This document shows positions 52,244-61,732 of a stretch of 64,000 bases of DNA, piece after piece. Source of the DNA: Acidobacteriaceae bacterium UBA1307 (lineage in GTDB: Bacteria; Acidobacteriota; Terriglobia; Terriglobales; Acidobacteriaceae). Numbering within the stretch: position 1 is the first letter of the stretch; each line of letters begins with the position of its first letter. The notes under the pieces were generated by a model that was given only the letters and a program-made list of their open reading frames with translations, was not told the origin of the DNA and made no database searches. The stretch is from assembly GCA_002307235.1 (NCBI GenBank), contig DBTV01000030.1, positions 1 to 64,000 on the forward strand, read 5' to 3'. Made by a program: the position numbers and the translations under genes.

Positions 52244-55200
52244 ATGAGTATCAAAAGAATCAACGTTCTGCTTGCTGTCTTTTTTGCGCTTCTTCCATTT
52301 TCTGTATTTGCTCAGTCGGGCACGATAGAAGGTCGAGTTTTTGATCCTTCTGGTGCCATGGTAAGTAATGCGCAAATTACAGCAAAATCGACACAGACAG
52401 GTTTTAGCCGCGCGACAAAGACCACATCGTCAGGTGTGTATACGATACCGGCACTCACACCGTCGACATATGACGTCACTATTTCAGCCCCTGGTTTTCA
52501 GGTTCAAACCAAGAAGGGTGTTGTGTTGAATGTTTCGGCGGTCCTTCCGCTGAACTTCACGCTCAACGTGGCAGGAGATGTCATGACGGTTGCCGTGCAG
52601 GATGCGGTAACAGCCGTAGTAGAAACCGATAATGCGCAGTTGTCTACTGTGGTTGATTCTAAGAAGATCAGTGATCTTCCCCTGATCCTACGTGATCCGT
52701 ATCAGTTGGTGCTTCTTTCTCCTGGAGTCGTCACGGCTACCAATAACGGTGGTGGTGTTTCAGTAAATGGCCAGCGCAACCGCAATAACAATTTCATGCT
52801 CGATGGCGCGGACAACAACGACACTTCGGTTCCGGGCGGACTGGGCGGCATAACTGCTGCCAATCCGGATACCGCACAAGAGTTTCGAGTCATTACCAAT
52901 CCCTACGATGCTGAATATGGCCGCAATACGGGAGCCATTGTCGACGTCGTAACGCGTGGTGGTGGTAATCCATATCACGGGGATGCCTACGAGTTTGGCC
53001 GCTACAATGCTCTGGGTGCCCGCGACTACTTCAATAAAAAGGAAGACGGCCCGCAGGATCCTTATGTGCGCAATGACTTTGGCGCATCGGTAGGCGGTCC
53101 TATCTGGAAAAATCACACATTTTTCTTCTTGAATGGTGAAGCGCAGCGTTTTCGCACGACCCGCACGGCATACCAGACGACTCCGACCGCAGCTTTCAAG
53201 ACGGGTAAGTTTACTTTTATTGATCCTACGGACGGGTCGCAGACCGCAGTTGATCTGACCAATCCTGCAAACAACGCGAAAAACCTTACTGGCCTCAGCA
53301 TCAGCCCTCTGATGCAGAAGCTTTACTCGCTGATGCCGGTTGGTACCGACAACGGCGATGGCGTTAGCACGACCTACTTTTTTGCTTCACCGGACCCGTT
53401 GAATAGCTACTCGTTTACGGGACGGTTCGACCACAAACTCACGGATAAGCATCAGCTGACGGTTCGCTACATTTATGCTCATTCGAACGAAGCAGATCCC
53501 AGCCACGATGAAGTCCTTCCTGGCTACGGTAATTCCAACCAGATCACGACCCAGCACAACGGCGCGATCACCATTGCCTCTGTTCTGACTCCGACCATGA
53601 CCAACCAGTTCAAGTCTGGCTTTAATTTGAACAATGCTGGTTTCTATTGCAACCATGCTGGTTTGGACTCAGTGTTGGGAACCGACAGCTACGGTAATGG
53701 TCGTGATGTTGTCATTCCCTACTTCTTTACCTTTGGTTGCACATCTTTGGGTGATAGCAACGGACAGGCACGTTTGAGCTCTACGCTTTATTTTGCCGAT
53801 ACCCTGAACTACGTCAAGGGCGCGCATTCGTTCAAGTTTGGCGGCGATTACCGTAGCGTGAAAGACAACAACTACGATAACTTTAGCTCGCGCGATAGTC
53901 TTTCGCTGAACAACTACGCCACATATGGTGCTACGTCCTACGCGTTGGCAAATCCAAAATCTTCGTCGCTCTTGAGCTTTGAAGATCTTGTTTGGGGAGC
54001 TACCGGTGCTGTTGCCAACGCCTCTGAATATCAGTTCTTTAATGCGCGTGGCCAACGTCGTCAGAATGACCTAACGCACTTCCGTCAGCACGAATTCTCA
54101 CTGTTTGCGCAAGATACCTGGAAGGCAACGCCGCGTCTGACTTTGATTGCGGGCTTACGCTATGCTTTTAACGGCGTTCCTTACGAAAAGGACGGCGAGT
54201 TCGCAAACTTCTTTGGCGATGCGTCGGCAGCGCTTCCTGCAGTTGGTTATTTCAGCTTTACCAAGGTAGGACCGGGAACAGGGCATCAGATCTATTCCGA
54301 TAGCATGTTGATGTTTGAGCCGCGCGTTGGCTTCTCGTATGCTGCTGATGAAAAGACCGCAATCCGCGGAGGTTTCGGCATCTTCCATGATCGCGTTTTT
54401 GACAACATCTTCGGAAACGCAAAATCCAACCCGCCCTTCCAGGCGAACTGGAATGACTATCCTTTCGACGGTACAACCAGTACTCCGACGGTTTCAACCT
54501 ATGCTGACCCGAGCAATTTGACGCCTTCAGCGACAATCACCAACGGCGATCTGAATGAGCCTGTCGTGATTGACAGCAATCTGAAGATGCCGACCACGAT
54601 TCAGTGGAGCCTCGGCGTTCAGCACCAGATTACGCGGAGCCTGGTTGCCGAAATCAACTATATTGGCAATCACGGTACGCATGGGCTGCGTGAGATCGAT
54701 GGTGCCGCGCCGCAACAGGCTCTGGTGCAGAAGTACATCGCCGCAGGTGTTCCAACCTCAAAGCTGCAACTGACGTCTCTTTACCTTGGCGGAAGCTATG
54801 TCGATGCAAATAACAATACGGTCAGTTTTGGACCGTCGGTAAACAATACCGCGTTTTTGCATGAGCTTCTGCAGGTTTCGCGGGTCGATAGCACTTACAG
54901 TGCTCTGCAGGCAACTTTGAAGGGGCAGATCCAGAACCTCAATTTGAGCGTGAGCTATTCTCTTGCCCATGCTCTGGATAATGGTGCGGATGCGTTGCGC
55001 CCGGGTGCTGGTGGCGCAGGAATGCCGCGGAATAGCTACGATCTCACTCCAGAACATGGTAACTCGGATGCAGACGTCCGCCACCGTTTTGTCGTTTCCG
55101 CAGTGTATGACCTTCCGGTTGGCAAGGGGTCGGCAACACTGAACCGCGGAATAGTGGGTCGTATCTTTGAGGGAATGCAGATTTCGGGTATCGATACAGC

Positions 55201-55642
55201 ACAGAGCGGTCTTCCGTTCGATCTTCGCGGTACGGTCGATAACCTGCATACCGGTGTTTTGGATCGTCCACTACTGGTGGGTAATCCGTACGCAGTTAAG
55301 CGTGGATCAACGGTGGCCACCGGTAAATTCACAGGCGTAGCGCGCGCTGCCTTTGCCAATGCACCGTTCGACAAGAATGTAAGTATTCATCGTAACCAGT
55401 ACTATGGCCCGCACTATTTCGACACGGATCTTGTCTTCCAAAAGACACAGACCCTGCACAATGATGTGAAGCTCGTCTTCCGTGCAGAGAGCTATAACGT
55501 GTTGAATCACCCCAACATGGAAGCTCCTACGTCGGGAAGCATCTCCTCGGCGTATTTTGGAATCTCGACGGCGCAGATCGGTCAGAATGATGGCACGACC
55601 GGTGCTCGTCAGCTTCAAGGAGCTCTGAAGATCATCTTCTAG
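52244..55642 (+). CDS. TonB-dependent receptor, Oar-like, copy 1
   Basis: 1132-aa outer-membrane receptor. A signal peptide (about 1-25, ending FAQ) is followed by a carboxypeptidase-regulatory-like Ig domain (about 27-110; GTIEGRVFDPSGAMVSNAQI). A plug domain (about 120-250) includes DGADNNDTSVPGGLGG. A large C-terminal beta-barrel ends in IIF. It should take up a large ligand, with energy from TonB. Its codons are richer in A/T at third positions than neighbours. GGGGGAA ten bases before ATG 52244 decides the start. Ligand unknown. Confidence 0.93.
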   Translation: MSIKRINVLLAVFFALLPFSVFAQSGTIEGRVFDPSGAMVSNAQITAKSTQTGFSRATKTTSSGVYTIPALTPSTYDVTISAPGFQVQTKKGVVLNVSAVLPLNFTLNVAGDVMTVAVQDAVTAVVETDNAQLSTVVDSKKISDLPLILRDPYQLVLLSPGVVTATNNGGGVSVNGQRNRNNNFMLDGADNNDTSVPGGLGGITAANPDTAQEFRVITNPYDAEYGRNTGAIVDVVTRGGGNPYHGDAYEFGRYNALGARDYFNKKEDGPQDPYVRNDFGASVGGPIWKNHTFFFLNGEAQRFRTTRTAYQTTPTAAFKTGKFTFIDPTDGSQTAVDLTNPANNAKNLTGLSISPLMQKLYSLMPVGTDNGDGVSTTYFFASPDPLNSYSFTGRFDHKLTDKHQLTVRYIYAHSNEADPSHDEVLPGYGNSNQITTQHNGAITIASVLTPTMTNQFKSGFNLNNAGFYCNHAGLDSVLGTDSYGNGRDVVIPYFFTFGCTSLGDSNGQARLSSTLYFADTLNYVKGAHSFKFGGDYRSVKDNNYDNFSSRDSLSLNNYATYGATSYALANPKSSSLLSFEDLVWGATGAVANASEYQFFNARGQRRQNDLTHFRQHEFSLFAQDTWKATPRLTLIAGLRYAFNGVPYEKDGEFANFFGDASAALPAVGYFSFTKVGPGTGHQIYSDSMLMFEPRVGFSYAADEKTAIRGGFGIFHDRVFDNIFGNAKSNPPFQANWNDYPFDGTTSTPTVSTYADPSNLTPSATITNGDLNEPVVIDSNLKMPTTIQWSLGVQHQITRSLVAEINYIGNHGTHGLREIDGAAPQQALVQKYIAAGVPTSKLQLTSLYLGGSYVDANNNTVSFGPSVNNTAFLHELLQVSRVDSTYSALQATLKGQIQNLNLSVSYSLAHALDNGADALRPGAGGAGMPRNSYDLTPEHGNSDADVRHRFVVSAVYDLPVGKGSATLNRGIVGRIFEGMQISGIDTAQSGLPFDLRGTVDNLHTGVLDRPLLVGNPYAVKRGSTVATGKFTGVARAAFANAPFDKNVSIHRNQYYGPHYFDTDLVFQKTQTLHNDVKLVFRAESYNVLNHPNMEAPTSGSISSAYFGISTAQIGQNDGTTGARQLQGALKIIF

Positions 55643-55649
55643 GGGAATT

Positions 55650-55699
55650 GAGTGCAAGAACAACGCTGTTCCTACGGGAACAGCGTTGTTCTTGCACTC
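55650..55699. repeat. 23-bp perfect hairpin past the receptor gene
   Basis: Stem 55650-55672 with 55677-55699 is perfect over 23 bp with a TACG loop, immediately after the receptor stop. The following AT run does not make it a canonical terminator; the separate hairpin at 55712-55741 does. Confidence 0.85.
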
Positions 55700-55711
55700 A
55701 TGATCAATAAG

Positions 55712-55741
55712 AAAAAACCGCCAGGATCCTGGCGGTTTTTT
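55712..55741. terminator. Bidirectional terminator
   Basis: A 30-base palindrome, AAAAAACCGCCAGG/CCTGGCGGTTTTTT around ATC/GAT, has A/T runs at both ends. It lies between the convergent receptor 1 and accD and should end both transcripts. Confidence 0.93.
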
Positions 55742-55776
55742 TATGACTCAACGAAAGAGCAAAGAAGAAAAGAACT

Positions 55777-56646
55777 TCACTGGTTCCTCGCGGGCGGCTG
55801 CAGAAACTCCAGCGCGCGCACGAGGTAGTTCTTCAGTTCGCGGCGATGCACGACGGCGTCGAGGAAGCCTTTTTCGAGAAGGAACTCGGAACGCTGGAAG
55901 CCTTCGGGCAACTTCTGGCGGATGGTTTGCTCGATGACGCGGGGGCCGGCGAAACAGATCAGAGCGCCCGGCTCGGCGATGTTCAGGTCGCCCAGCATGG
56001 CGAAGCTTGCCGTGACGCCGCCGGTGGTCGGGTCCGTCAACAGGCAGATGTAGGGAACCTTGGCGTCATCGAGCTGCGCGAGGGCGGTCGAGATCTTGGC
56101 CATCTGCATCAGGCTCGAAATGCCTTCCATCATGCGCGCGCCACCGGAGGCAGCGACGACGATCAGAGGCTTGCGGCTCTCGCGGGCGCGATCAACGGCG
56201 CGGGCAATCGTCTCGCCGACGACTGAGCCCATCGAACCGCCGATGAAGCTGTATTCCATGGCGCAGACCACGACATCGTGCGGGCCGAGTTTGCCGACGG
56301 CGCTCAGAATGGCATCGTTGAGCCCGGTCTGCTCCTGAGCCTTGCGCAGTCGCGCCGTGTAGGGCTTCAGGTCAGTGAAGGTGAGCGGGTCGGTGGAACA
56401 CAGCGTCGTGTCGACCAGCTCATAGCCGGGCTCGAGCAGCAGATCGATCCGCTGCCGCGCGCCGAGCTTGAAGTGGTGCTGGCACTTGGGGCAGACGTTC
56501 AGATTGGCCTCGAGTTCGGCCTTCCAGATCACCGAACGGCAACCGGGGCACTTGATCCACAAACCTTCGGTGCGCACCGACTTTTCAGCCGAGAGGCCGG
56601 AGGCTGGAGCTGCGGGAGAATCGCTTTCGCGCTTGAACCAGGACAT
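55777..56646 (-). CDS. accD: Acetyl-CoA carboxylase carboxyltransferase subunit beta
   Basis: 289-aa subunit of the carboxyltransferase that moves CO2 from biotin to acetyl-CoA to start fatty acid synthesis. The N-terminal zinc ribbon has Cys33, Cys36, Cys52 and Cys55. The crotonase-like core contains GGSMGSVVGETI, SGGARMMEGISSLMQMAK, and the LTDPTTGGVTASFAMLGD loop. It is the last gene of the rlmH-cobO-accD run (62 bases after cobO). accA is not in the window. Confidence 0.96.
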   Translation of the reverse strand: MSWFKRESDSPAAPASGLSAEKSVRTEGLWIKCPGCRSVIWKAELEANLNVCPKCQHHFKLGARQRIDLLLEPGYELVDTTLCSTDPLTFTDLKPYTARLRKAQEQTGLNDAILSAVGKLGPHDVVVCAMEYSFIGGSMGSVVGETIARAVDRARESRKPLIVVAASGGARMMEGISSLMQMAKISTALAQLDDAKVPYICLLTDPTTGGVTASFAMLGDLNIAEPGALICFAGPRVIEQTIRQKLPEGFQRSEFLLEKGFLDAVVHRRELKNYLVRALEFLQPPARNQ

Positions 56647-56708
56647 ACCGAACTCATTGTAAATGGCGGGGCTGCCGAGCTAAAGCGGCAAATGCGTCAC
56701 GAAAGGCA

Positions 56709-57257
56709 TCAGTATTCGATGCCGCGCTGGGCGAGGATGCCTTTCTGGTAGGCGTGCTTGAGCTCACGCATCTCGGTGACGGTGTCGGCCAGCTCGATCA
56801 GCAACGGGTGGGCGTTGCGGCCGGTCAGGATGACGTGGACGTGTTCGGAACGGCTCTCGAGCGCGTCGGCGACCCGCTGTGGGTCGAGCATCTTATAGAA
56901 AATGGCGTAGTTGATCTCATCGAGGACAACCAGATCCCAATCGCCGGAGTGGATTGCGTTGTCGGCCTCAGCCCAGGCGGCTTCGACGAGACGGATGTCC
57001 TCGGGATCGGTTTCGGCGCCGCCCACCTTTACGAAGCCACGGCCCATCTGGCGGATGACGAAGCGGTCGCCAAAGCGGTCAACGGCATCGAGTTCGCCGC
57101 AGCTCCAGGACCCCTTCAAAAACTGCAGCACCAACACGCGCATGCCGTTGCCGACCGCGCGCAGGGCCGTGCCGAGGGCTGCCGTGGTCTTTCCCTTGCC
57201 GGGGCCGGTGTTGATCAGAAGCAGTCCGCGCGGGGCGTCGTTGTCCAGTTCGCTCAT
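56709..57257 (-). CDS. cobO: Cob(I)yrinic acid a,c-diamide adenosyltransferase
   Basis: 182-aa CobA/BtuR-type adenosyltransferase that adds the 5'-deoxyadenosyl group to corrinoids. The P-loop NTGPGKGKTTAALGTAL lies at about residues 16-32, and VLDEINYAI with LTGRNAHP complete the family pattern. It salvages or finishes coenzyme B12. No cobalamin riboswitch was seen upstream. It sits between rlmH (23 bases) and accD in a minus-strand run; the metabolic logic of the trio is not obvious. Confidence 0.94.
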   Translation of the reverse strand: MSELDNDAPRGLLLINTGPGKGKTTAALGTALRAVGNGMRVLVLQFLKGSWSCGELDAVDRFGDRFVIRQMGRGFVKVGGAETDPEDIRLVEAAWAEADNAIHSGDWDLVVLDEINYAIFYKMLDPQRVADALESRSEHVHVILTGRNAHPLLIELADTVTEMRELKHAYQKGILAQRGIEY

Positions 57258-57280
57258 GGTGGATTCAGCTTACCTCTAAA

Positions 57281-57730
57281 TCAGTGGCCGGAGTGGTAAG
57301 GATGGCCGGAGAGGATGGCGTAGGCGCGATAGAGCTGCTCGGCCATGACCAGCCGGGCCAGCGGGTGGGCCAGCGTCATGGGGCCAAAGGAGAGAAGCAG
57401 TTGCGCGCGCTTGCGCGCCGGTTCCGACCAGCCGTCGGCCGGGCCGATAGCGAAGACGATCTGCTGCGCGCCCTCGTCGCGGCGGTTACCGAGCCAGGCA
57501 GCGAAGTTCTCCGAACTGAACTGCTTGCCGCGACTGTCGAGCAGAACGGCGACGGCCTGGGTGCGGCCGTTCTGTTTGTCGAGCCAGTCAAGAAAGGCCT
57601 GTTCGCTGCGAAAGGCCTCGGTGCGCGGGTGTGCAAAGGTCGCGCAGCGCTCCATATAGGTGTGGATCAGCGTGTCATAGGCCTTGAGCGGGCTGGAGGC
57701 AGCGCCGACATGGGCCAGAATCAGGTTCAT
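57281..57730 (-). CDS. rlmH: 23S rRNA (pseudouridine(1915)-N3)-methyltransferase RlmH
   Basis: 149-aa SPOUT-class methyltransferase that methylates the pseudouridine at 1915 in helix 69 of 23S rRNA. The SAM-binding FAIGPADGWSE and SFGPMTLAHPLARLVMAEQLYRA trefoil-knot segments and the SGHPYH end are diagnostic. The ATG at 57730 matches the family start MNLILAHVG; the very long upstream frame is antisense to receptor 2 and not part of it. First of the rlmH-cobO-accD run; it is usually found near rsfS/nadD. Confidence 0.93.
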   Translation of the reverse strand: MNLILAHVGAASSPLKAYDTLIHTYMERCATFAHPRTEAFRSEQAFLDWLDKQNGRTQAVAVLLDSRGKQFSSENFAAWLGNRRDEGAQQIVFAIGPADGWSEPARKRAQLLLSFGPMTLAHPLARLVMAEQLYRAYAILSGHPYHSGH

Positions 57731-58180
57731 GGAACGAGAATAGCGGAGGCGACAGAAAAAGGAGGAGAAAAAAAATCTACAAGAAAGTAAATGAATAGAG
57801 ATAAACGGGATGTTAGGAGACAGAAAATACATAAATGCATATTTGCACCAATGAACTATAAAGAATAAAAACCATCTATGTATTTTAATATCAACAATAT
57901 GAAAATAAACTTTCTGTGGTAATGCGGTTTGGAATGGGAATTGCATGAAGAAATACGGGTTCTTCATGGCGTCCGGATAAAAAGCCCTTTTTTGTAAATG
58001 GCTTACTGGGCGGAATGAAGAATAATCCACTTTGTTTGCAGAGTTTGATGATCCAGGTTGAACGAAATCGGTGTGGTGCAAAGTTTTCGTGTCGCTGAAC
58101 TGGATGCATCGCTCAAATACAAAATTATGAGCAAACCCGCAGGGAAAGTTTCTGGAGGGTTTGTCGCTGGAGGAGCAAGA
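57731..58180. other. AT-rich intergenic region before TonB receptor 2
   Basis: 450 bases between the divergent rlmH and receptor 2, notably AT-rich at 57770-57930. It should contain both promoters; no gene was supported, and no clear operator palindrome was recognised. Confidence 0.45.
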
Positions 58181-61100
58181 ATGCGATTTATCCGCATACA
58201 GACGATAGCTTTGATGCTTGGCTGTTGTGCAACTGTGGGAACACTGATTCATGTGACGACCCCGGTTGTGGACGCTCAGTCGATCATCTCGGGCGATATT
58301 ACGGGTTCGGTGACGGACGCTTCGGGCGCGGCATTGCCGGGCGCGAAGGTGGTGGTCACGAGCCTGGCGACGGGACAGGCCAAGACGGTTGTCGCGGATA
58401 GCGTGGGTGGTTATCGCGTTCCCCTGCTTGCTCCGGGCAAGTACAAGGTTGCCATCACGATGACGGGCTTCGATGCGACGGCGCAGATCACCACGGTGGC
58501 AGCCGGTTCGGTGGCCACGGTCAACTTGAAGCTCTCGGTTGGCAAGGCCTCGGAGACGGTGGAGGTTTCGAGCGATGCGATTCAGTCGCTCGATGTCGAC
58601 AATGCGCAGATCTCGACCTCGTTTGATGTGGCTCAGCTGCAGAGCTTGCCAAACCCTGGCGGCGATCTGACCTTTGTCGCGCAGACGACGCCGGGTGCCA
58701 CTATGAACACGCAGGGTGGCTATGGCAACTTCTCGGTCAACGGTTTGCCGGGCACCTCGAACATGTACACCGTGAACGGTGGTTACGAGGGCGATCCGTA
58801 CCTGAACGTCGGCAACTCGGGTGCCAGCAATCTGTTGCTCGGCAACAACGATGTGGACACCGTGACGGTGACGACCAATGGTTACGATGTGAGCTTTGGT
58901 GGTCTGGCCGGTGCGCAGGTCAACGAAATTTCTCGTTCGGGCTCGAACCAGGTGCACGGCAATGCCGTTTACTGGTGGAATGGCCGCGCGATGAATGCCA
59001 ATAGCTGGTTCAACAAGTTCTATGGCTCGGATCGCCCCTTTGACAACGCGAACCAGTGGGCTGCCAGCCTGGGCGCACCGCTGAAGAAGAACAAGATCTT
59101 CGGATTTATCAACACCGAAGGTTTGCGTGTTCTGATTCCGACGCGCGAGACGGTCTACGCGCCGAGCCCGAACTTTCAGGCGGCGATTCTCGGAGCTTCC
59201 GCCAAAGATGCAGCGATCGACGCCACCAACACGCAGGGCATGATTCCGAACGGCAACTTAGCCTTTAACGGCTTGTCGTCGCAGGCTGCGCTGTACAAGA
59301 CGATCTTCAGCTACTACAACAACGCGAAGAACTTTGCCGCCGGTTCGCAGTCGACGACCGATCCCGATACCTGGAAGTTCAATGGTCAGGCGGTAAACTT
59401 TGCGAAGGAATGGTTGATTACCGACCGCGTGGACTTTATCCTTGGACCGAACGACACCATGTACGTTCACTCCAAGGTGGACAAGGGTACGCAGCCGACG
59501 CAGACCAGCTATCTGGATCCGATGTTTAATGCGGCCAGCCCGCAGCCTTCTTATGAAGGTCAGTTGAACGAAACGCACACCTTTAACTCGAACCTGACCA
59601 ACCAGTTCCTTTTTGCGGCCAGCTACGCGCGGACCATCTTCACCAACACCAATGCGGCCAAGGCCTTTGCCTCGGTTCCGTTTGTGCTGCGTTCAGTGGG
59701 TGGCACGAGCCCGATTACGGATGCCAGCGGCAACATTGTTCGTACCTTTGATTGGGTGAACGATGGCGGCAGCTTTGTGGGTGGTGAAGATTATGCCTTT
59801 CCGCAGGGACGCAACGTCACCGGCTACCAGTTCAATGACGATCTGACTTGGCTTAAGGGCAGGCACACCGTCAAGGTGGGCTATACCTTCCGTCGCGATG
59901 ACATCACCGACTATACATCGAGCGAGTATGTGTACGGCAATGGCGGCGCCCGGAACTCAATGATCAATCCGAGCAACTTCGCAGCCGGTTACACCGATAA
60001 GTGGGAGGAGCGTTTCCCGCTGCGCAATGCGCAGCCGGTAGCCCTGTATGTTGAGGGTGCCTACGTTCAGGATCAGTGGAAGCCGACAGAAAAGCTGACC
60101 TTGACCATGGGGCTGCGCCTCGAGCACAACTCCAACCCGATCTGTGTGACCAACTGCGTCTCGAATCTGGCCAATGACTTCGAGAAGCTGGCAAGTGCAG
60201 CGTCGACTCCGTACAACACGCTGGTGGCCTCGGGCCGTCACCGTGCCTACTTCAAGCAGCAGAGCATTGCCTGGCAGCCTCGTCTTGGTTTCTCGTATCT
60301 GCCGTTTGGCAGCAACTCGAAGACGACAATCCGCGGTGGTGTTGGCTACTTCAACGACTACTTTCCGGCATCGATCATGGGTAACCTCGTGACCAATCTG
60401 CCGAACGTGGACCGGTTCACGGTGTACGGCAAGAAGTACGGGAACAATGTTCCTGTGAACCCGACTCTGGCAGGTAGTGGCCATGCCATCGCGACGGCCT
60501 CGAACAACGCCCTGCAGAACCTATTCAGCAAGGGTGCCTGCTATCAGGGCTGCGGTTCGAGCCTCAGCCTGAACGACGTCACAGGTGGCGTTTTCTCGCT
60601 GCCGACGGTTGTGGGCACGGCGCATCAGTTGCATCTGCCGACCTACGTTGAGTGGAATCTGGCGATTGAGCGGGAAATTGCGCGCAACACGGCTGTGAAG
60701 ATCGGCTATGTAGGCAATCGCTCTTATCATCAGCCCGTGTCTAGAATGCCGAATGCCTACGATAAGTATGGAACCAATGCCACGTTGCCGAGCGCAGCAC
60801 CGAATGCGGCTCTGGGTACAGTGGTTGAGTACTACAGCGGTTCGAGCTCAAACTACAACGGTTTGCAGGCGCAGTTGTCCACCCGCATCAACTGGGTGAC
60901 CTTCCAGTTCAACTACGTCTGGAGCCACGCGCTCGATACGACCTCGAATGGCGGCTTCGATGCCTTCGGTAAAAACGACAGCTTCCAGTACAACCCGTAT
61001 GATCTGAAGCAGAACTACGGCAACGCCGATTACGATGTGCGTCACTATATCAGCGCCAGCTATGTGCTCTCGATTCCTCACACCAAGGGACCGCGCCTGC

Positions 61101-61606
61101 TGGTCGACAACTGGGAACTCGCCGGCACGGTCTTCCATAACTCTGGCTACCCGTTCTCAGTGACTGATAGCACGGGCGACATCACCAACGACAACAACTA
61201 CTACGCATTGGCGAAGCAGGTCGATAACAACTTCAATCACCATTGCGGTGGCGGAAACCACGCGAGCAAGCAGTGCGACTTTGCTTCGCACTTCACCAAC
61301 TCAACCGACTTTGGTCAGCAGCGTCGTAACCAGCTCTTTGGACCGAACTATACGGACGTCGATCTGGATGTTGCGAAGGGCTTCAAGGTTCCGGGTCTGG
61401 AGAAGGGTAAGGTCAAGGTGGCCGTGCAGTTCTTCAATCTGTTCAATCACCCGAACTTCTCGCAGCCTGATTTCGATGTGAATGATGGCTCCACCTTCGG
61501 TACGATCACCTCGACGGCCAGCACGCCGACCTCGATCCTTGGATCGGGTCTGGGCGGCGACGCTTCGCCTCGCTTGATCCAGCTCAAGGGAACCTTCAGC
61601 TTCTAA
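58181..61606 (+). CDS. TonB-dependent receptor, Oar-like, copy 2
   Basis: 1141-aa outer-membrane receptor with a signal peptide ending near residue 32. A carboxypeptidase-regulatory-like domain follows (about 35-115; GDITGSVTDASGAALPGAKVVV), then a plug (about 125-260) and a large barrel ending in TFSF. Conserved barrel segments match copy 1 in style but the sequences are clearly different. GGAGGAGC eight bases upstream of ATG 58181 decides the start over an extension to 58058. Codons are more GC-rich than copy 1 in third positions. Ligand unknown. Confidence 0.93.
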   Translation: MRFIRIQTIALMLGCCATVGTLIHVTTPVVDAQSIISGDITGSVTDASGAALPGAKVVVTSLATGQAKTVVADSVGGYRVPLLAPGKYKVAITMTGFDATAQITTVAAGSVATVNLKLSVGKASETVEVSSDAIQSLDVDNAQISTSFDVAQLQSLPNPGGDLTFVAQTTPGATMNTQGGYGNFSVNGLPGTSNMYTVNGGYEGDPYLNVGNSGASNLLLGNNDVDTVTVTTNGYDVSFGGLAGAQVNEISRSGSNQVHGNAVYWWNGRAMNANSWFNKFYGSDRPFDNANQWAASLGAPLKKNKIFGFINTEGLRVLIPTRETVYAPSPNFQAAILGASAKDAAIDATNTQGMIPNGNLAFNGLSSQAALYKTIFSYYNNAKNFAAGSQSTTDPDTWKFNGQAVNFAKEWLITDRVDFILGPNDTMYVHSKVDKGTQPTQTSYLDPMFNAASPQPSYEGQLNETHTFNSNLTNQFLFAASYARTIFTNTNAAKAFASVPFVLRSVGGTSPITDASGNIVRTFDWVNDGGSFVGGEDYAFPQGRNVTGYQFNDDLTWLKGRHTVKVGYTFRRDDITDYTSSEYVYGNGGARNSMINPSNFAAGYTDKWEERFPLRNAQPVALYVEGAYVQDQWKPTEKLTLTMGLRLEHNSNPICVTNCVSNLANDFEKLASAASTPYNTLVASGRHRAYFKQQSIAWQPRLGFSYLPFGSNSKTTIRGGVGYFNDYFPASIMGNLVTNLPNVDRFTVYGKKYGNNVPVNPTLAGSGHAIATASNNALQNLFSKGACYQGCGSSLSLNDVTGGVFSLPTVVGTAHQLHLPTYVEWNLAIEREIARNTAVKIGYVGNRSYHQPVSRMPNAYDKYGTNATLPSAAPNAALGTVVEYYSGSSSNYNGLQAQLSTRINWVTFQFNYVWSHALDTTSNGGFDAFGKNDSFQYNPYDLKQNYGNADYDVRHYISASYVLSIPHTKGPRLLVDNWELAGTVFHNSGYPFSVTDSTGDITNDNNYYALAKQVDNNFNHHCGGGNHASKQCDFASHFTNSTDFGQQRRNQLFGPNYTDVDLDVAKGFKVPGLEKGKVKVAVQFFNLFNHPNFSQPDFDVNDGSTFGTITSTASTPTSILGSGLGGDASPRLIQLKGTFSF

Positions 61607-61625
61607 GCAAGGCTGATTGCTCTAC

Positions 61626-61660
61626 CGGAAAGGGTCCGCCATGGCGGGCCCTTTCTCTTT
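61626..61660 (+). terminator. Terminator of receptor 2
   Basis: Stem GAAAGGGTCCG with CGGGCCCTTTC (one GU pair, extending into CCATGG) is followed by TCTTT. It lies 20 bases past the receptor stop. Confidence 0.75.
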
Positions 61661-61683
61661 GCGCGTGATGGCTGGAATGCGCG

Positions 61684-61712
61684 CAAACAAAAGGGCGCCC
61701 CGAAGGACGCCC
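61684..61712 (-). terminator. Terminator of rsfS
   Basis: On the minus strand, GGGCGTCC-TTCG-GGGCGCCC (one GU pair) is followed by TTTTGTTTG. It lies 21 bases past the rsfS stop. Confidence 0.85.
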
Positions 61713-61732
61713 CCTGTTTTCCGTAGTGCTGC

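Noticed and set aside
56650..57300. Cobalamin riboswitch near cobO
   Set aside because: The cobO upstream is only 23 bases from rlmH and no B12-box-like sequence was found there or in 57731-58180.
57281..58957. A 558-aa minus-strand frame running from rlmH into the receptor 2 upstream and N-terminus
   Set aside because: Only the last 149 residues match a family (RlmH). The rest is antisense to the receptor start and AT-rich intergenic sequence, and the family start at 57730 is clear.
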